DNA of 64,000 nt, taken from assembly GCA_030068075.1 (NCBI GenBank), contig CM057826.1:66747312-66811311 (forward strand). Reading direction: 5' to 3'. A program made the translations under genes and the position numbers. The notes under the pieces were generated by a model. The model searched no databases. It was not told the DNA's origin and saw only the letters and a program-made list of their open reading frames with translations. How positions within the stretch are numbered: the first letter of the stretch is position 1; each line of letters starts with the position of its first letter. The DNA is from Paguma larvata. Lineage: Eukaryota; Chordata; Mammalia; Carnivora; Viverridae. This document shows positions 33,506-44,740 of this stretch, piece by piece.

Positions 33506-35129
33506 TGAGTTGAAGGGCATTAATAAGTCATGAGGTGACTGCTCTACTCTCAAATTCTCCACTTACATAAATGACAAGGATGTCTATGTCTACCACATAA
33601 CAATCTCTTAGCTCCAAGTTCATTACAATTTAAAGTCTACTCCACCCTATTATTAGATGACTCAGACTGAGGAAGGCACATTCTGTGTATTCCTAATGTC
33701 TCCAGTTATAAGATAGAGGCTTTAACATTACTCTATCATTAGCAGCAATGTTAAAGGAAAACGCGTTTGAAGTCCAAGACTTTCATAAGAAGAAAAATCA
33801 AATACTAAAGTCATTTCAACCAGTTTTAGAATTTAGTAATTTTTTTTTTCTTGCTCTCTCGAACATCAACGGCTTTGTGATGACAATTTTAAAAAGACAT
33901 ATTTTCTAGAGACAGAGGTCTTTGATAATACTGTTTTTCTGTTTTCTGGGCTCCTATTAAAAATGCTACTGATTATACATACTCCTACAAATGACAGCCA
34001 AATTCTTTCCCATGGGATTTAAAAGAAAAATTTGGTCAGTATGAGCATGAAATGGCTGGACCTTATGATTAATGGTACAGTAAGTCACCCAGTTTAAGAT
34101 CTCTTTACTATTGCTTCAGAAAGGATATATTCTGTACTATTTCTTTATTTGTAGTACTGGTATAATTATCCAATATAATAAAAAGAGAAATGTGATTTTA
34201 TTTAACTACAGGTGAAATTCAGTTCTACTCTAACGCATTCTTTCCTATTTAAAGCTTTATTTGAATGGCTATTAAGAAATGCTAAAATAATGCATTGCTT
34301 TTTTATGTAATATGAATATGGCTTTTGTGTGCACAGAATAAAAATAGGCTTAAGCTGCTGGTAACAAAAAACCAAGTGCTTTCTTTACCTACAATAATAT
34401 TTCACATTACATAAGACAGCATTGTTTTGCTTACTAGGTACTACAGCTTTCTGCAATTTAGGCTTTTAGGGAAGTCAGAGAAAAAAGTTTTGGCTTTTAT
34501 TTCTGATATGATTCAATAACATACTTGCCAGTCAGCTGGTAATTGATAGCAGTGTTCTCTCCTCAATTCAATTTTTTCATTGCAATCCATCTAGTACTGT
34601 GTAGATCCTGTCAGCTAATTGGCTGCCCATCTTCCTAACTGATACTTACTTCAGCCATTGTAAAAATGAGAAGTTTTCGATCAATTCTTTTTCTCAGGTC
34701 AATTCATCAAAATACAAAGCTTCAGAACATGTCAGCAAAATGTGTGTTCCCACATCAACACCTCATACCCAGAAGAAAACTGAGGGTTTACTTTCATAAC
34801 AGGGCATATAAGCTACTACAATTTTTATGCTGCTTTAATCAAAACACCTCTACATCTTAATGGGGAAAAAATGAAATAAAAACCACTTCTGACATCTGAA
34901 AATGAAGTGACAGTCAAACGGTGTTTCCTTAAAAATGCTCTCTTGGTAATATTCAATAGGAACAACTTTCCCATCCTTTAGCAAGGTCTCTAAGTTACAA
35001 AGAATAAGAAGTAAAGGCGTGGACCCTCTCCTTTAGGGATGCGGTGTGGGGGTGGAGTCTACACGACACAGGGAAGAGATTGTGATAAACGATGTTAAAG
35101 ATCTGTGGCTCACCTCTTCATTCATCTGG
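33506..35129. other. long unique AT-rich stretch
   Basis: No repeat or gene recognised over about 1.6 kb. CAGCTAATTGGCTG at about 34612-34625 combines a homeodomain-type TAATTG core with flanks that pair imperfectly. Confidence 0.45.
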
Positions 35130-35550
35130 GCCCTCTGTGCTTTTTAGTCTCTTTCACTGGCTCTTCTTCCCAGTCTTTCAATGTTGCCTTAGCTTATTCC
35201 CACTTCTCTCTCTCCTCAGGCAATCTCATTCTCTCCCATGGCTTTCATGATCACACGGGCATTAGAAGACCCCGATTTTAGACCTTCTAGTCCAGTATTT
35301 CACCCGGACTCTTCTACGTTCCTCTTCCTAGATATCCCACAAGTCTGTCAAACTTAACAAGTCCAATACAAATGCGAGATCTTTTCTCCCGCTAAAACCT
35401 GTCCCTATCTTGGCTCAAGGATTGTCATGGATCCCTTCCCATGCTAGAAATCCAGTCTCAAAATCTTCTTTGATTCTTTGTTCTTTTTCACTTTATCCCA
35501 TCAATAATTTTTAACTGTTCTTACTCTGAAAAAGCTCTTGAGTTAAACTC
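35130..35550 (+). mobile_element. L2 LINE ORF2 end
   Basis: GCAATCTCATTCTCTCCCATGGCTTTCATGATCACA, ATATCCCACAAGTCTGTCAAACTTAACAAGTCC and GCGAGATCTTTTCTCCC match the sense L2 order (GATCTCATCCAGTCTCATGGCTTTAAATACC, ATCTCAAACTTAACATGTCC, AACTCTTGATTTCCCC). Confidence 0.7.
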
Positions 35551-35607
35551 TTGCTTGGCACTCACACTGCTCATGTCATAGTATAGGCCCTTATTTCTTT
35601 CTAGGAC

Positions 35608-35690
35608 TACTACCACTCAGAGAGGGTAAGTGATTTCACAGCCCCTAATCTATGAAACCTCAGGTAGAAATTCGGGACAGCAAACTGCAT
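35608..35690 (-). mobile_element. Possible MIR core (antisense)
   Basis: CACTCAGAGAGGGTAAGTGATTTCACAGCCCC and TCAGGTAGAAATTCGGGACA resemble the antisense MIR core (CACAGAGAGGTTAAGTAACTTGCC and GTAAGTGGCAGAGCCGGGA). Confidence 0.45.
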
Positions 35691-35948
35691 ACTAAAAGAG
35701 AGTGGGAGGAACTAGAGAAATGGCGAATTTTCAAGGCCGTAATACTGCTTCGAACAAGAAAAACAAGTTCTGGGAGGGAGAGTAACTAAATCTAACGCTT
35801 CTGATACTAAGGTCTCATTGAATTTCTCTCCTAACATCTATCTTTGATAATGCTCACCGTAAGAAACATGGAAGGCATTTAAATATGACTTATAAAAAAT
35901 CTCAAAGACCTGTAAGTATCCCATGGGCATTTTAAGGAGTTGAATTAT

Positions 35949-36180
35949 TTTCCTTTTTTTTTAATTAAAAATTTTTTTTATTTATTTTGAGAGAGCGCAT
36001 GTGCACACGTGCATAAGCAAGGAAGAAAGGGAGAAAGAGAATCCCAAGCAGACTCTCTGCTGTCAGTACAAAGTCCAATGTGGGGCCCAATGTCACAAAC
36101 CATGAGATCATGACCTGAGCTGAAATCAAGAATTGGATGCTTAACCGACTGAACCGTTCAGGCTCCCCTTTCTCTTTTTT
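35949..36180 (-). mobile_element. Feline-type SINE (antisense)
   Basis: The T-rich tail and TTATTTATTTTGAGAGAGCGC lie at the left, GATCATGACCTGAGCTGAAATCAAG in the middle, and the head CGACTGAACCGTTCAGGCTCCC at the right. Pyrimidine-rich flanks (TTTCCTTTTTTT and TTTCTCTTTTTT) may be the target duplication. It is one of the more diverged copies. Confidence 0.88.
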
Positions 36181-36904
36181 AAACTGAGAGGTAGAGTAGC
36201 TCTTCCTCTTTACCCCACCCTCATTTTCCTGCACATCCTTGCTCCAGTCCTACATTTGACATTCTCTCCTATATTCCCCATACAACTTCAGTGAATGTTA
36301 AGGGAGAGTCAGCATGGTGTATGTGTACAGTGATTGGTGCCGTGTCGAGGAAGACACACAGCAGCCTCGGACACATCCCCTTTCTTCTTCTGAAAGCCAT
36401 AAGAAAATCCTGAGGCCCTTTATTACTTGCTCTAGGTTGGAGGCTTCCTTCTCCATGTCCCTCCCCTCAAGAGCCTAGTAAGGGTCCAACTGAACGAATC
36501 AGACATTCCGTTTTTAAAAGCCACCATTGGAACTAAGATACACTTAAATTTTTTTTTCTCTCCTAGAAATTAAGCAACTTTCGAACATTTAAGTTACAGT
36601 ATTAAGTTATACAGACCAGTTATACAGACTATATTACTTGAACATTACCTTAGGATGAAGTCTCTTTGCTTCATATTGACAATATAAAAATTACTTTGAT
36701 GACCACAAAAATGCTATAGGAAACCTTAGTATTTATAGTAGAGTTGAGAGGTGACTTGGTTTATACAAAAACAACAGAGATAACTAAAAGTTTGGACTAG
36801 AAACCCATGTGTTTCCACCATTATTCAGTATCAATAAAATACTATTTTGATTTATTAAATTTATAAAACATGGACATATTGTGCATTGTAGGGAAAAAAA
36901 GGAC
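36181..36904. other. unique sequence, nothing recognised
   Basis: No repeat family or gene signal recognised. Confidence 0.5.
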
Positions 36905-37090
36905 AGATCTGAAAGTAGGAAGTGTAGACTGAAGCCCTGGAAACACATGTACTCTAACTAAACCTCTGTTCTTTCACCTATAAAATGGTGATAATTACCT
37001 CCCTTGGTTACTATAAGGTTCAAATGAGAATCTGTTCATGAAAGTAATTTGTAAGCTATAACTAGCTAAATAAATGTAATTGCTATCATT
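36905..37090 (+). mobile_element. MIR SINE
   Basis: CTAACTAAACCTCTGTTCTTTCACCTATAAAATGGTGATAATTACCTCCC then TACTATAAGGTTCAAATGAGAATC match the MIR core and 3' half (CTTAACCTCTCTGTGCCTCAGTTTCCTCATCTGTAAAATGGGGATAATAATACC, GGATTAAATGAG). Confidence 0.8.
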
Positions 37091-37629
37091 AGTCTCAAGA
37101 TTGTCTTTCAAAGAGTATGGCCTGGAGAATAGTTGTGATAAACATTCCAAAATTATGTTGTATATGAAATGCATGCATATTTGGAAACATTTCCAAAACA
37201 GAAAAGACCCAATGAAAACACTTCTTAATATATGTATACTAATTTTTTTCATTTCTTATAGTTGGAAGTTATCTCCTATCCAATCTTTTATCAGTAAGCC
37301 CCAAGAATAGACTTCAGATGTCTTAGGCCAATGGGAGAACTTTACAAGAGTTTCTTTGCTGTCTTTTCCACTTTGGCGTGCTGGTTATTAAAATCCCACC
37401 TTGCTGTGGCAGAAGTCATTAGCAAAGCAAGAAGTCAGCCAATGTCCACGGGCCAGTGAACACTAAAGGAATGAGACCAAAGGGTGAGGAAGAGGCCAAT
37501 TTATAAAGACATGGGAATATGTCAGGCTTGGAGTGAGACAGTCTTGGACAATTTTGAAGAATAACCCGATTATGTCCTTATCTATAAGGTGTTGGTGAGT
37601 CAGGGAATCTTTAGTTCATTGCCCGGAAT
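37091..37629. other. unique sequence, nothing recognised
   Basis: No feature that I can support; two small opposing chance frames only. Confidence 0.5.
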
Positions 37630-37940
37630 AAATGTCACCTTGTTTTCCTGCTCAAAGCCCTCCACATGTTCCATCTATAGCTATGATATATATATATATA
37701 TATATGTATGATACATCATACATATATATATAATTTATAAAATATATTTTAAAAATAATGTGTGGTGCCACAGCACTATGTATTACTTATCATTATTATT
37801 GTCTCTTCAGTTTTACCTCTAACCATTCTCCCACCTGTCTTGACCTGCTCCAAGAACACCCGCAAGTTATGGTTTCCTGAACACCTCATGTAGATGATTA
37901 CCTTCCTGCCTGGTATGCCCCTTCCTGTCTTCACTCGGTT
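37630..37940 (+). mobile_element. L2 fragment with internal AT repeat
   Basis: TTTTCCTGCTCAAAGCCCTCCACATGTTCC matches L2 CCCCTGCTCAAAACCCTCCAATGGCTTCC. Downstream, TTCCTGCCTGGTATGCCCCTTCCTG matches CCCTCTGCCTGGAACGCTCTTCC. The AT-rich microsatellite at 37685-37740 sits between them. Confidence 0.6.
37685..37740. repeat. (AT)n tract with an 18-bp perfect palindrome
   Basis: An (AT)n run passes into a perfect inverted repeat. The left arm is 37695-37712, the spacer is AC (37713-37714) and the right arm is 37715-37732. The arms end in GTATGAT and begin with ATCATAC. The repeat is cruciform-prone and probably length-variable. Confidence 0.95.
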
Positions 37941-38060
37941 CCTTTAGCAATATCGCCTTGAGCACTAACGACTCTGCTAGGCTCTGAAGAAATAGTGGTG
38001 AATAAACTATACACGGTCTCTGCCTTCATGAAGTTCACAATCTATTAAGGGAAATGGCTG
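37941..38060 (-). mobile_element. L2 3' end (antisense)
   Basis: TTGAGCACTAACGACTCTGCTAGGCTCTGAAGAAATAGTGGTGAATAAACTATACACGGTCTCTGCCTTCATGAAGTTCACAATCTATTAAGGG follows the antisense L2 3' end block by block. It has the opposite orientation to the L2 immediately upstream, so it is a separate insertion. Confidence 0.8.
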
Positions 38061-39800
38061 TTTAAAGACTGTTGGTGCCCTCCCATTTGGACATTGAGAC
38101 TCTATCCCTGAGCCATATCCCTTATACAGTTTGTCTTTGATGTCCCCAGACAGTGTGAATCATTCTTCCTGTGTATTAACCCTATTTCTAGGAATGCACC
38201 TTTACAGTGTGACTGTACTTGTCTAACTGACACATTCACATGCTGTTCCTTCTAGAAAAGGCTGTGGATCTTGCCAGAACAGAGCCTGTACATCTCTCTT
38301 CTCAGGGGCTCTTTCAATGAGCGGAATTCCTGACTGAAGTGATCTTAATAAAAGTATCATAGTCACTAGCTGGTTTAATTACCAAAGTTAAATCTGTGTG
38401 GGAGCCAAGTCTCAAATTTAAAAGAACAATCTAAATTTAAGTTACTTGTGTAGGGCAGGCCTCTAAGCAGCTGGGGAAGGAAGAAGGATCATAATCATAT
38501 CAGTATGGCATTTAAAATTATTTTTAACAAATGACAGAAGAAAAACTTAAGATTGTAAAACTTCTTTAGGTTACATTTCTATTTTACTCACTCACTTTTG
38601 ATACTGTAAAAGAAATTCAATTAATTGTTTAATTTGAATGTGGTTATCTTCATTTTTAAAAATAAAACTGTAACACTGATTATTTGGGATACGCCACTGT
38701 TCTGTGCTTAGTTTTTAAAGCACTACACACTAATCAAGTTACAAAATACTGCATTAGGGTAGAACTTCTTTGATTAGCATTTGAGGTTTCATAATTATAA
38801 CAATACAATCAAGAATGTTTGATACTTAGTAACTTTTCCATGTTTCTACTTCATAAGAAAATAAAATTAATATAGGAAACATTATTTTATCTTTTCAAAT
38901 GAGAGAAATGAGATACTCATGAGTGGATAGCACTTCCTTAAAAATGGAAAAATTATTTACTCACCATAACTTAGGAATGGAGAAAAATTTTTCCTGATGT
39001 CTTAATCAAATTCCTTCAGCTATCACTATTCAGGATCCAATGATTAGAGGTAAAAATAACTGGTTAAAATACTAGTCTGTAAGAACAAATAAATACCTTA
39101 CTAACTTTTGTTTTATACTAAATTTTGTTTATAGCCCTTATCAGAGAGCTGGAAACAGCAGACACTAAAGAGAAACTAGCTGACTGATGGGAAATACATT
39201 GAATGTAGTTTGGGTACATAAATCTGGACCTACGGAATAATCATCAGACCAAAGGGGGAGATAAAGATTGCATCAATTTTCCTTGATTTAATTTTTCACC
39301 TAGTCAAATGAAGATATCATGTGCTTTCTTTTTATGTTAGAGATATATTTAAAGACCTTGACAATAATGCAGTATCTGGTAAAATTTCTTGTACTGAAAA
39401 TTATAAAAAATATATTTGTAAAATGTGACTTTACTACTTCTTTAAGTTTTCTAGTAAAACAGCCAGAGTCACCAAACTACTATTATTACTATCATTTATT
39501 ATTATTTAGAAATTATTCTTGCAATAGCTAACGATAATTTTGGTGGACAACTTCAACTGTTTTTGTTGCTGCTGCATGATGAATTTTAATAATTTTCTAA
39601 CATTGTTTGCATACTTTCAGACAATGCTTTTCTTCTCTAAGAGGGATGTTGTTTGAAATGAAGGCTAGGAAATTACTGGATTCCTTCTCACTTACAGTTT
39701 ATTGCAACAGTTAACTGCAAACTTACAAATTTATTCATGTACTTTATTGAACTAGAGAATCTTTCCCCCCAAAACACACTATTTCCTTTCCATTTAAAGC
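38061..39800. other. mostly unique AT-rich sequence
   Basis: The first 270 bases (to about 38330) may hold further sense L2 3' UTR. Beyond that nothing is recognised except a short (ATT)n-like run at about 39478-39508. Confidence 0.4.
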
Positions 39801-39801
39801 A

Positions 39802-40040
39802 AAAATTCTAAGGGCGCCTGGGTGGCTCAGTCAGTTAAATATCCAACTTTGGCTCAGGTCATGATCTCATGGCTCGTGAGTTTGAGCTTTGCATCAGGCT
39901 CTGTGCTGACAGCTCAGAGCCTGGAGCCTGCTTCGGATTCTGTGTGTGTTTCTCTCTCTGCTCCTTCCCCACTCACGCACTGTCTCTCTCTCTCTCTCTC
40001 TCAAGAAGAAATAAACATTAAAAACAAAATGAAGATTCTA
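39802..40040 (+). mobile_element. Feline-type SINE
   Basis: The body from 39812 begins GGGCGCCTGGGTGGCTCAGTC, holds GCTGACAGCTCAGAGCCTGGAGCCTGC and a (CT)n run, and ends GAAATAAACATTAAAAAC. AAAATTCTA (39802-39810) and AAGATTCTA (40032-40040) are the probable target duplication. The 74-codon frame at 39822-40046 is SINE-derived. Confidence 0.93.
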
Positions 40041-40704
40041 GTATGAAAGATTTCCAACCTAAATACTACACACAGTTTATGCATCAACACATATGTGTTA
40101 CTAAAAGAAAAAATCATTTTAGAAATTACATAGAAGTAAACATACCTTAGCTATTTAGCAACAGGCTTCCCTTCCCTCTCAATCTTCCCCCAGCCCTTCT
40201 CTCAAACACTATACAGTCAGTCTCTGTTCCTGGTTTGTTCTTTATTTCAGTTCCCTACTACAAGAAGTCTAACGTCTATCCTTGATTCCTGTTAACTGTA
40301 GTTTAGATGACTTGACAGTGCCCTCTCACTAGGAGCTGCCATTTGGGGTGTATTCTAAGTTGTCACTGTTCTTTCTCAGTAAGTATAACCCATGCCCTCT
40401 CTACCTCCCAACTGTTCCTGGCATTCCCTCACAGACCGGCATTTCTTGCAGAACAACAGGCCTCTGGGCTACCAAAACAACCTGAACGGGAATGAAGGCA
40501 CTTGTTTCCTCAGACACTGGACATTGGATTTTGGCCTGATGGCTTCAGTTTGGGAGAGCTGATGAGTTGACCTCTTTTCACTGTCTCCACCTGTTTCTAA
40601 CTGACTCATCTCTTCTCCTGGCTTCACAGCAAAGCCTCTTGAGATTAAAGCTAACAGTATGAGTTTCACTGGAAAAATTGTTAAGGCAGATATATTTGTT
40701 TTCT
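40041..40704. other. unique sequence, nothing recognised
   Basis: No repeat family or gene recognised; a chance 66-codon minus frame lies at 40469-40669. Confidence 0.5.
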
Positions 40705-40795
40705 TTCTTCACTGATATTTCCCCAAGCTCCTAGAATAGTGCCTGGCACATAATATAGCACTCAAAAGACTAAACGAATGAATAAATCAATACCT
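40705..40795 (+). mobile_element. L2 3' terminus
   Basis: TTTCCCCAAGCTCCTAGAATAGTGCCTGGCACATAATATAGCACTCAA then AACGAATGAATAAAT match the sense L2 3' end, including the terminal GAATGAAT-type repeat. Confidence 0.8.
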
Positions 40796-41059
40796 TCCTG
40801 AGGTAGCAACTTATCTGTATATTTATTTTGTTTTCTCCTCTTTCAGAAATTTCCTTAGCTTGTTGCGTCTTTCCTATAAGGAAACATGGAGAAGTCGCAG
40901 TCCATATTCCAAATGTGGCATGTGGCTTACCACTAGATGCCTATTTTTGTTCTATTTTCAGGCTTTTGGTAATTTTTAAGTTTCTGAATATCTCAGCATT
41001 TTGTTTCCAAAGTCGACAGAAACATGTTTGGTTGATTCTTCAAAAAAAACCAGTATGAC

Positions 41060-41270
41060 TAATGATACTGTTAATGATGATAATAACAGCAATTGATAAA
41101 TGCATATCTACTATGGCCAACTACTTTTTCTCATATAATTCTTGCAAAAACTTTATGAGGTTGATAACATATAAATGAGATTTAGAGATGCTGGACAAGT
41201 AGCAAAGCCAGGGTTTGAACTGGGTCTGAGAGCAAAGCTATTTTATTTAACACATCTGACTAACAGGCAG
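41060..41270 (-). mobile_element. MIR SINE (antisense)
   Basis: ACAGCAATTGATAAATGCATATCTACTATGGCCA, TCATATAATTCTTGCAAAAACTTTATGAGGTTGATAAC, AGCAAAGCCAGGGTTTGAAC and AGCTATTTTATTTAACACATCTG follow the antisense MIR from 3' end to 5' half. Confidence 0.75.
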
Positions 41271-42064
41271 CACACATAATGCTTACGCAGTTTAACAATG
41301 ATTCTTAGGCCCTACCTAAAATAAAACTACGAGCACATCAAAAAACAAACATAGGTAATTTCTTGCAACTAATACTATATGGGCATAGGATGGCTGTTTA
41401 GTTATTATTACTGACAGACTAAAAGTACTCACAAGTGTTATTTATAACATCATTTATGTAGGGAAGATAGCTCACAAACTCAATAAACACATAACTGATC
41501 TCATCTCTTCTATTAGGAAAATACATTTTTAAAGTTCCATGATGTAAATTTTAAAAATTAGTGTTCTATAATTTGGAAAAAGAAAGTTGAAAGAAAATGT
41601 AAGAAGTAGCATTACGTATTATAAAACATAATAAGGAAAATAAAATAAGTTTTAGAGTGAAAGCTCACTATATAATTAATGCTGACCAACTGTTGTCTGC
41701 CTCCACTGAGGATCACAGGGGAAAACTCTTACGTTACAGTAAGGGATTATTAGGATTGACAGGGAAGAATTCTGTAGCTGTAAAATTTATTCAACATGGG
41801 ACAAGGTTATATTAAGTAAGGTTGCTGAATCTCTAACCCCTACTGATCTTCAAAAAGAAAATTAGCAATCAGCTATTTTGGACGGCTTAATTTAAAGCCC
41901 AGATAAATCAGAAGTTGAGGTTTTTCAATTTCTATTGCTAAGTACTTTACAATTCTATGTATTTGACCTTATGAGATTTAACACATAACATTTCAAGAGA
42001 CTGATTTACTAGAAAAAAGTTCTTTGAAGTAAAAAAATAAATCAGTTTTCTCCCTTCTTCCTCA
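41271..42064. other. unique AT-rich sequence, nothing recognised
   Basis: No repeat family or gene recognised. Confidence 0.5.
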
Positions 42065-42380
42065 ACTTCTTCCCAATGATCATATTGTGTGTCTACTGTG
42101 TCAGGAATAAGAAGCCGAGTCAAACATGGTTACTATATCTCGAGGAGCATACAGTTCAAAGCAGGAGTCAGGCATGTAAAGGAAAAGCACAACACAGCAA
42201 GTGATACTACTGAGTTAGTATTACTAACTAAAAAAAACAAAAACAAAAAAACACCAACCCCTGTTTGAGGAAGCAGATTCAAATATTAAAAGTAATCACT
42301 AAATTCCATGCATATATTAGGCGCTGGGGATATAAAAGAGATCCCCTGGTCCTCAGAGAGCCTAACAGTCTAACAGCGCG
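42065..42380 (-). mobile_element. Two L2 3' end fragments (antisense)
   Basis: Fragment one (about 42085-42210) reads GTGTCTACTGTGTCAGGAATAAGAAGCCGAGTC, ACTATATCTCGAGGAGCATACAGTTC and GGCATGTAAAGG. Fragment two (about 42295-42380) reads CATGCATATATTAGGCGCTGGGGATATAAAAGAGA, GGTCCTCAGAGAGCC and TAACAGTCTAA. Both follow the antisense L2 3' end. An A-rich run (42229-42252) separates them. Confidence 0.7.
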
Positions 42381-42384
42381 CTGG

Positions 42385-42660
42385 GCAGTGCAGCAAACAC
42401 TAAGTAGCCACATGTGACATCGGGAACACAGCTAGTCCCATGGAGTTGTGCTGCAAGTATCAAACTCACCCTCACCCAAAATACCTCGATAATAAATTTC
42501 ATACTAACTACAAAAAAATGAGAAATTTCTCATACATAGAGTGAATGAAATATGTTATTAAAATCAATTTCACTTTTTTCTTTTTACATATGTCATGTGG
42601 CTACTAGAACAACTTAAATAGCATAGTGGTTCATATTACATATGTATTGGACATATGTAA
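42385..42660 (-). mobile_element. hAT-type nonautonomous DNA transposon
   Basis: AAGTAGCCACATGTGACAT, GAACACAGCTAGTCCCATGGAGTTGTGCTGCAAGTATCAAAC, TTATTAAAATCAATTTCACTTTTTTCTTTTTAC, GTCATGTGGCTACTAGAACAACTTAAA and CATATGTATTGGACAT lie in the order of a known mammalian hAT-Charlie-like element (AGCCACATGTGGCTA, GTGCTGTAAGTG, TTAATTTCACCTGTTTC, GTGGCTACTAGAAAATTT, CTATTGGACAGC). I am sure of the match but not of the family name. The strand given is a guess. Confidence 0.7.
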
Positions 42661-43215
42661 TAGAAGATACAGAAAAATTAATAGAGAATCATAGTATATT
42701 ACCTTTGATAATTACTAGGATGGTGTAGTACAGAAAGAGTAAAGAATATAAAAAAGCCTTTTTGGGGAAAACAGATCTCCCTTAAGATCAAAATGAGAAA
42801 ATCAATTAAATTCACTGAATGTTATATAAGCCTCATATTAAATGTCATGCTGCTTCTTAAGCAGATATATTTCAACTGTGCTATTTACTATGGTATAAAA
42901 TCTCTAATCATCTTTGTTTTTAAAATATGGGATTGGCTTTTTTATTATAAAGTATGCTCACTCTGAGTCATTTTGACAGCAGAGATAAGTACAAATTTGA
43001 AAACCCCCCCACGTCTGCACAATAATTAATATATTGCTAAATGTCCTAAAATATTTATGCAGAAATATGGAAATATAAATTTTTATAAAAATTCTATACT
43101 GTATATTATTTAGTATTGTGTTTATGCCTATCAATATTAAAAGTAGGATCCCACACATACATGCTGAGTTTTAGGATGTTTCCCAAAATTTGCTCTTATA
43201 CACATGATATGATAG
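42661..43215. other. unique AT-rich sequence, nothing recognised
   Basis: No repeat or gene recognised. Confidence 0.5.
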
Positions 43216-43557
43216 ATGGTTGATCTTTGAACAACTCAGGTATTAGTGGCTCTGAAACCCTGCTCAGTCAAAAATCTACGTATATATTTTAACTCCCTCA
43301 AAATTTAATTACTGGAAGCATATTTTAACTGGAAACCTTACCAATAACATAAACAGTTGACTAACACACATTTTATATGTTATATGTATTACATACTGTC
43401 TCCTTACAAGAACATAAGCTAAAGAAAAGCAAATGTTACTATGAAAATCACAAGAAAGAGAAAATACACATACAGTACAGGACTCTATTTATCGAAAAAT
43501 CACATATGTTGAAAAAAAAATGCTCAATTCAAACCCATGTTGTTCAAGGTTAATTGT
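43216..43557 (+). mobile_element. Tigger-type (TcMar) nonautonomous DNA transposon
   Basis: The left end GGTTGATCTTTGAACAACTC and the right end CATGTTGTTCAAGGTTAATTG are inverted repeats of each other with mismatches. Between them are AGTCAAAAATCTACGTATAT, GGAAACCTTACCAATAACATAAACAGTTGACTAACACA and CACATACAGTACAGGACTCTATTTATCGAAAAA. These follow the known element with ends TTGACCCTTGAACAAC. The size (about 340 bp) is that of an internally deleted copy with no transposase. Confidence 0.8.
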
Positions 43558-43579
43558 ATACATATATATTTGACATCTT

Positions 43580-44740
43580 CTTTGGTAATTGCTTTGAGGT
43601 AAATAATTAAAAGTTAAATCATAGTGTTAAAGGGCATATATTCTTACAGATGTTTAGTACATTTTAATAATTTTAATCCAAAAAACTTGGATCAATTTAT
43701 ACTTCTAACGAGCCTTTGAGAGTGTTTTTCTCTACTTACTATTCATACGAATTAAAGATTGTAAAAATCCTTACCAATTTCATAGAAAATGGCATTTGTT
43801 TTTAATTTGCATTTTTTCATTTTCAAATGTTTATTAGAAATTAACCTGTTTATGTTCTAAATTAATTGCCTGTTCATGTTCTCTAGGTTATTTTCTATTT
43901 GCTTTTCTAGAGCTCTTTATAGGTTATGGAATATTAAGCTTTAGTTCATCACATATTTCAAACCTTTTGCTCCAGGTTTCCAGGTCATCACTTAACAGTG
44001 ATTAGTTGATTGGTGTGTGGAAGGACACGGTAGTGTAACAGAAGTCAAAGAGTCTTGGAAATTCAAGGGAGTTCTGATATTATTACTAAATAACAGAGGA
44101 CTTTAACACATCACATTTAGGATTAAACAGAATAAGTAAAAGTTAAGTGTATAGAGATATGGAAGGTTTTAGAAGAATTAATGGGAATATTAAGGTGCAT
44201 ATTTGTGGCATTCTATATTTAAATGAATAATTATTATTTAACCTTAATAGACTATTTATGAAGGTTCTCCATCTAGTGTTTATTTTGTCCTAAGATGAGG
44301 TCTGAGACTCTAACTGTATTGCTCTGCCTTCGCCGAGCCCTACCACCAATAATTAGCTGATTGTCCCAACATAATTTATTGAAATAAGTGTTTCCTACTC
44401 ATTGAAAGCATCACTCTTAATGTATTCTACATTTCTGCCTATACTTTAGTCTGTCTCTTGACATTATATTCTATTTTCCTCAATATTTTTGCATATATCT
44501 AGACCCGCACATTATTGTTTTAATTACTATAGCTTTACGCAATGTTTTAACATGTAAATGGAAATATTCTTTATCCCTCTTTTTCAATGTTTTCTTCATT
44601 ACTGTAATATATATTTTAGATTCATTTTATAAAGTTTCCAAACCAAAACCACACTTGGATTGATAAAAAGTATATTAAATGTACATTCCAGATATTAAAA
44701 TAAAAACAGCTCAGCTTTATTTGGATATTATGTGAATTTA
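43580..44740 (-). mobile_element. L1M-type LINE (antisense)
   Basis: AATTTGCATTTTTTCATTTTC, AATTGCCTGTTCATGTTCTC, TTCTAGAGCTCTTTATAGG and GCTCCAGGTTTCCAGGTCATC come first. Then TCTTGACATTATATTCTATTTTCC and ATTATTGTTTTAATTACTATAGCTTTACGCAATGTTTTAACAT match antisense L1 ORF2 and 3' UTR (GTTTTAATTACTATAGCTTTATAGTATGTTTTAA). The match is weak around 44000-44350, which may be an internal gap. Confidence 0.7.

Noticed and set aside
40847..41058. Exon-like segment after a strong pyrimidine tract (TTTTCTCCTCTTTCAG)
   Set aside because: The acceptor looks good but no convincing donor follows, and the frame runs on to a stop just before an antisense MIR. Left as chance without transcript evidence.
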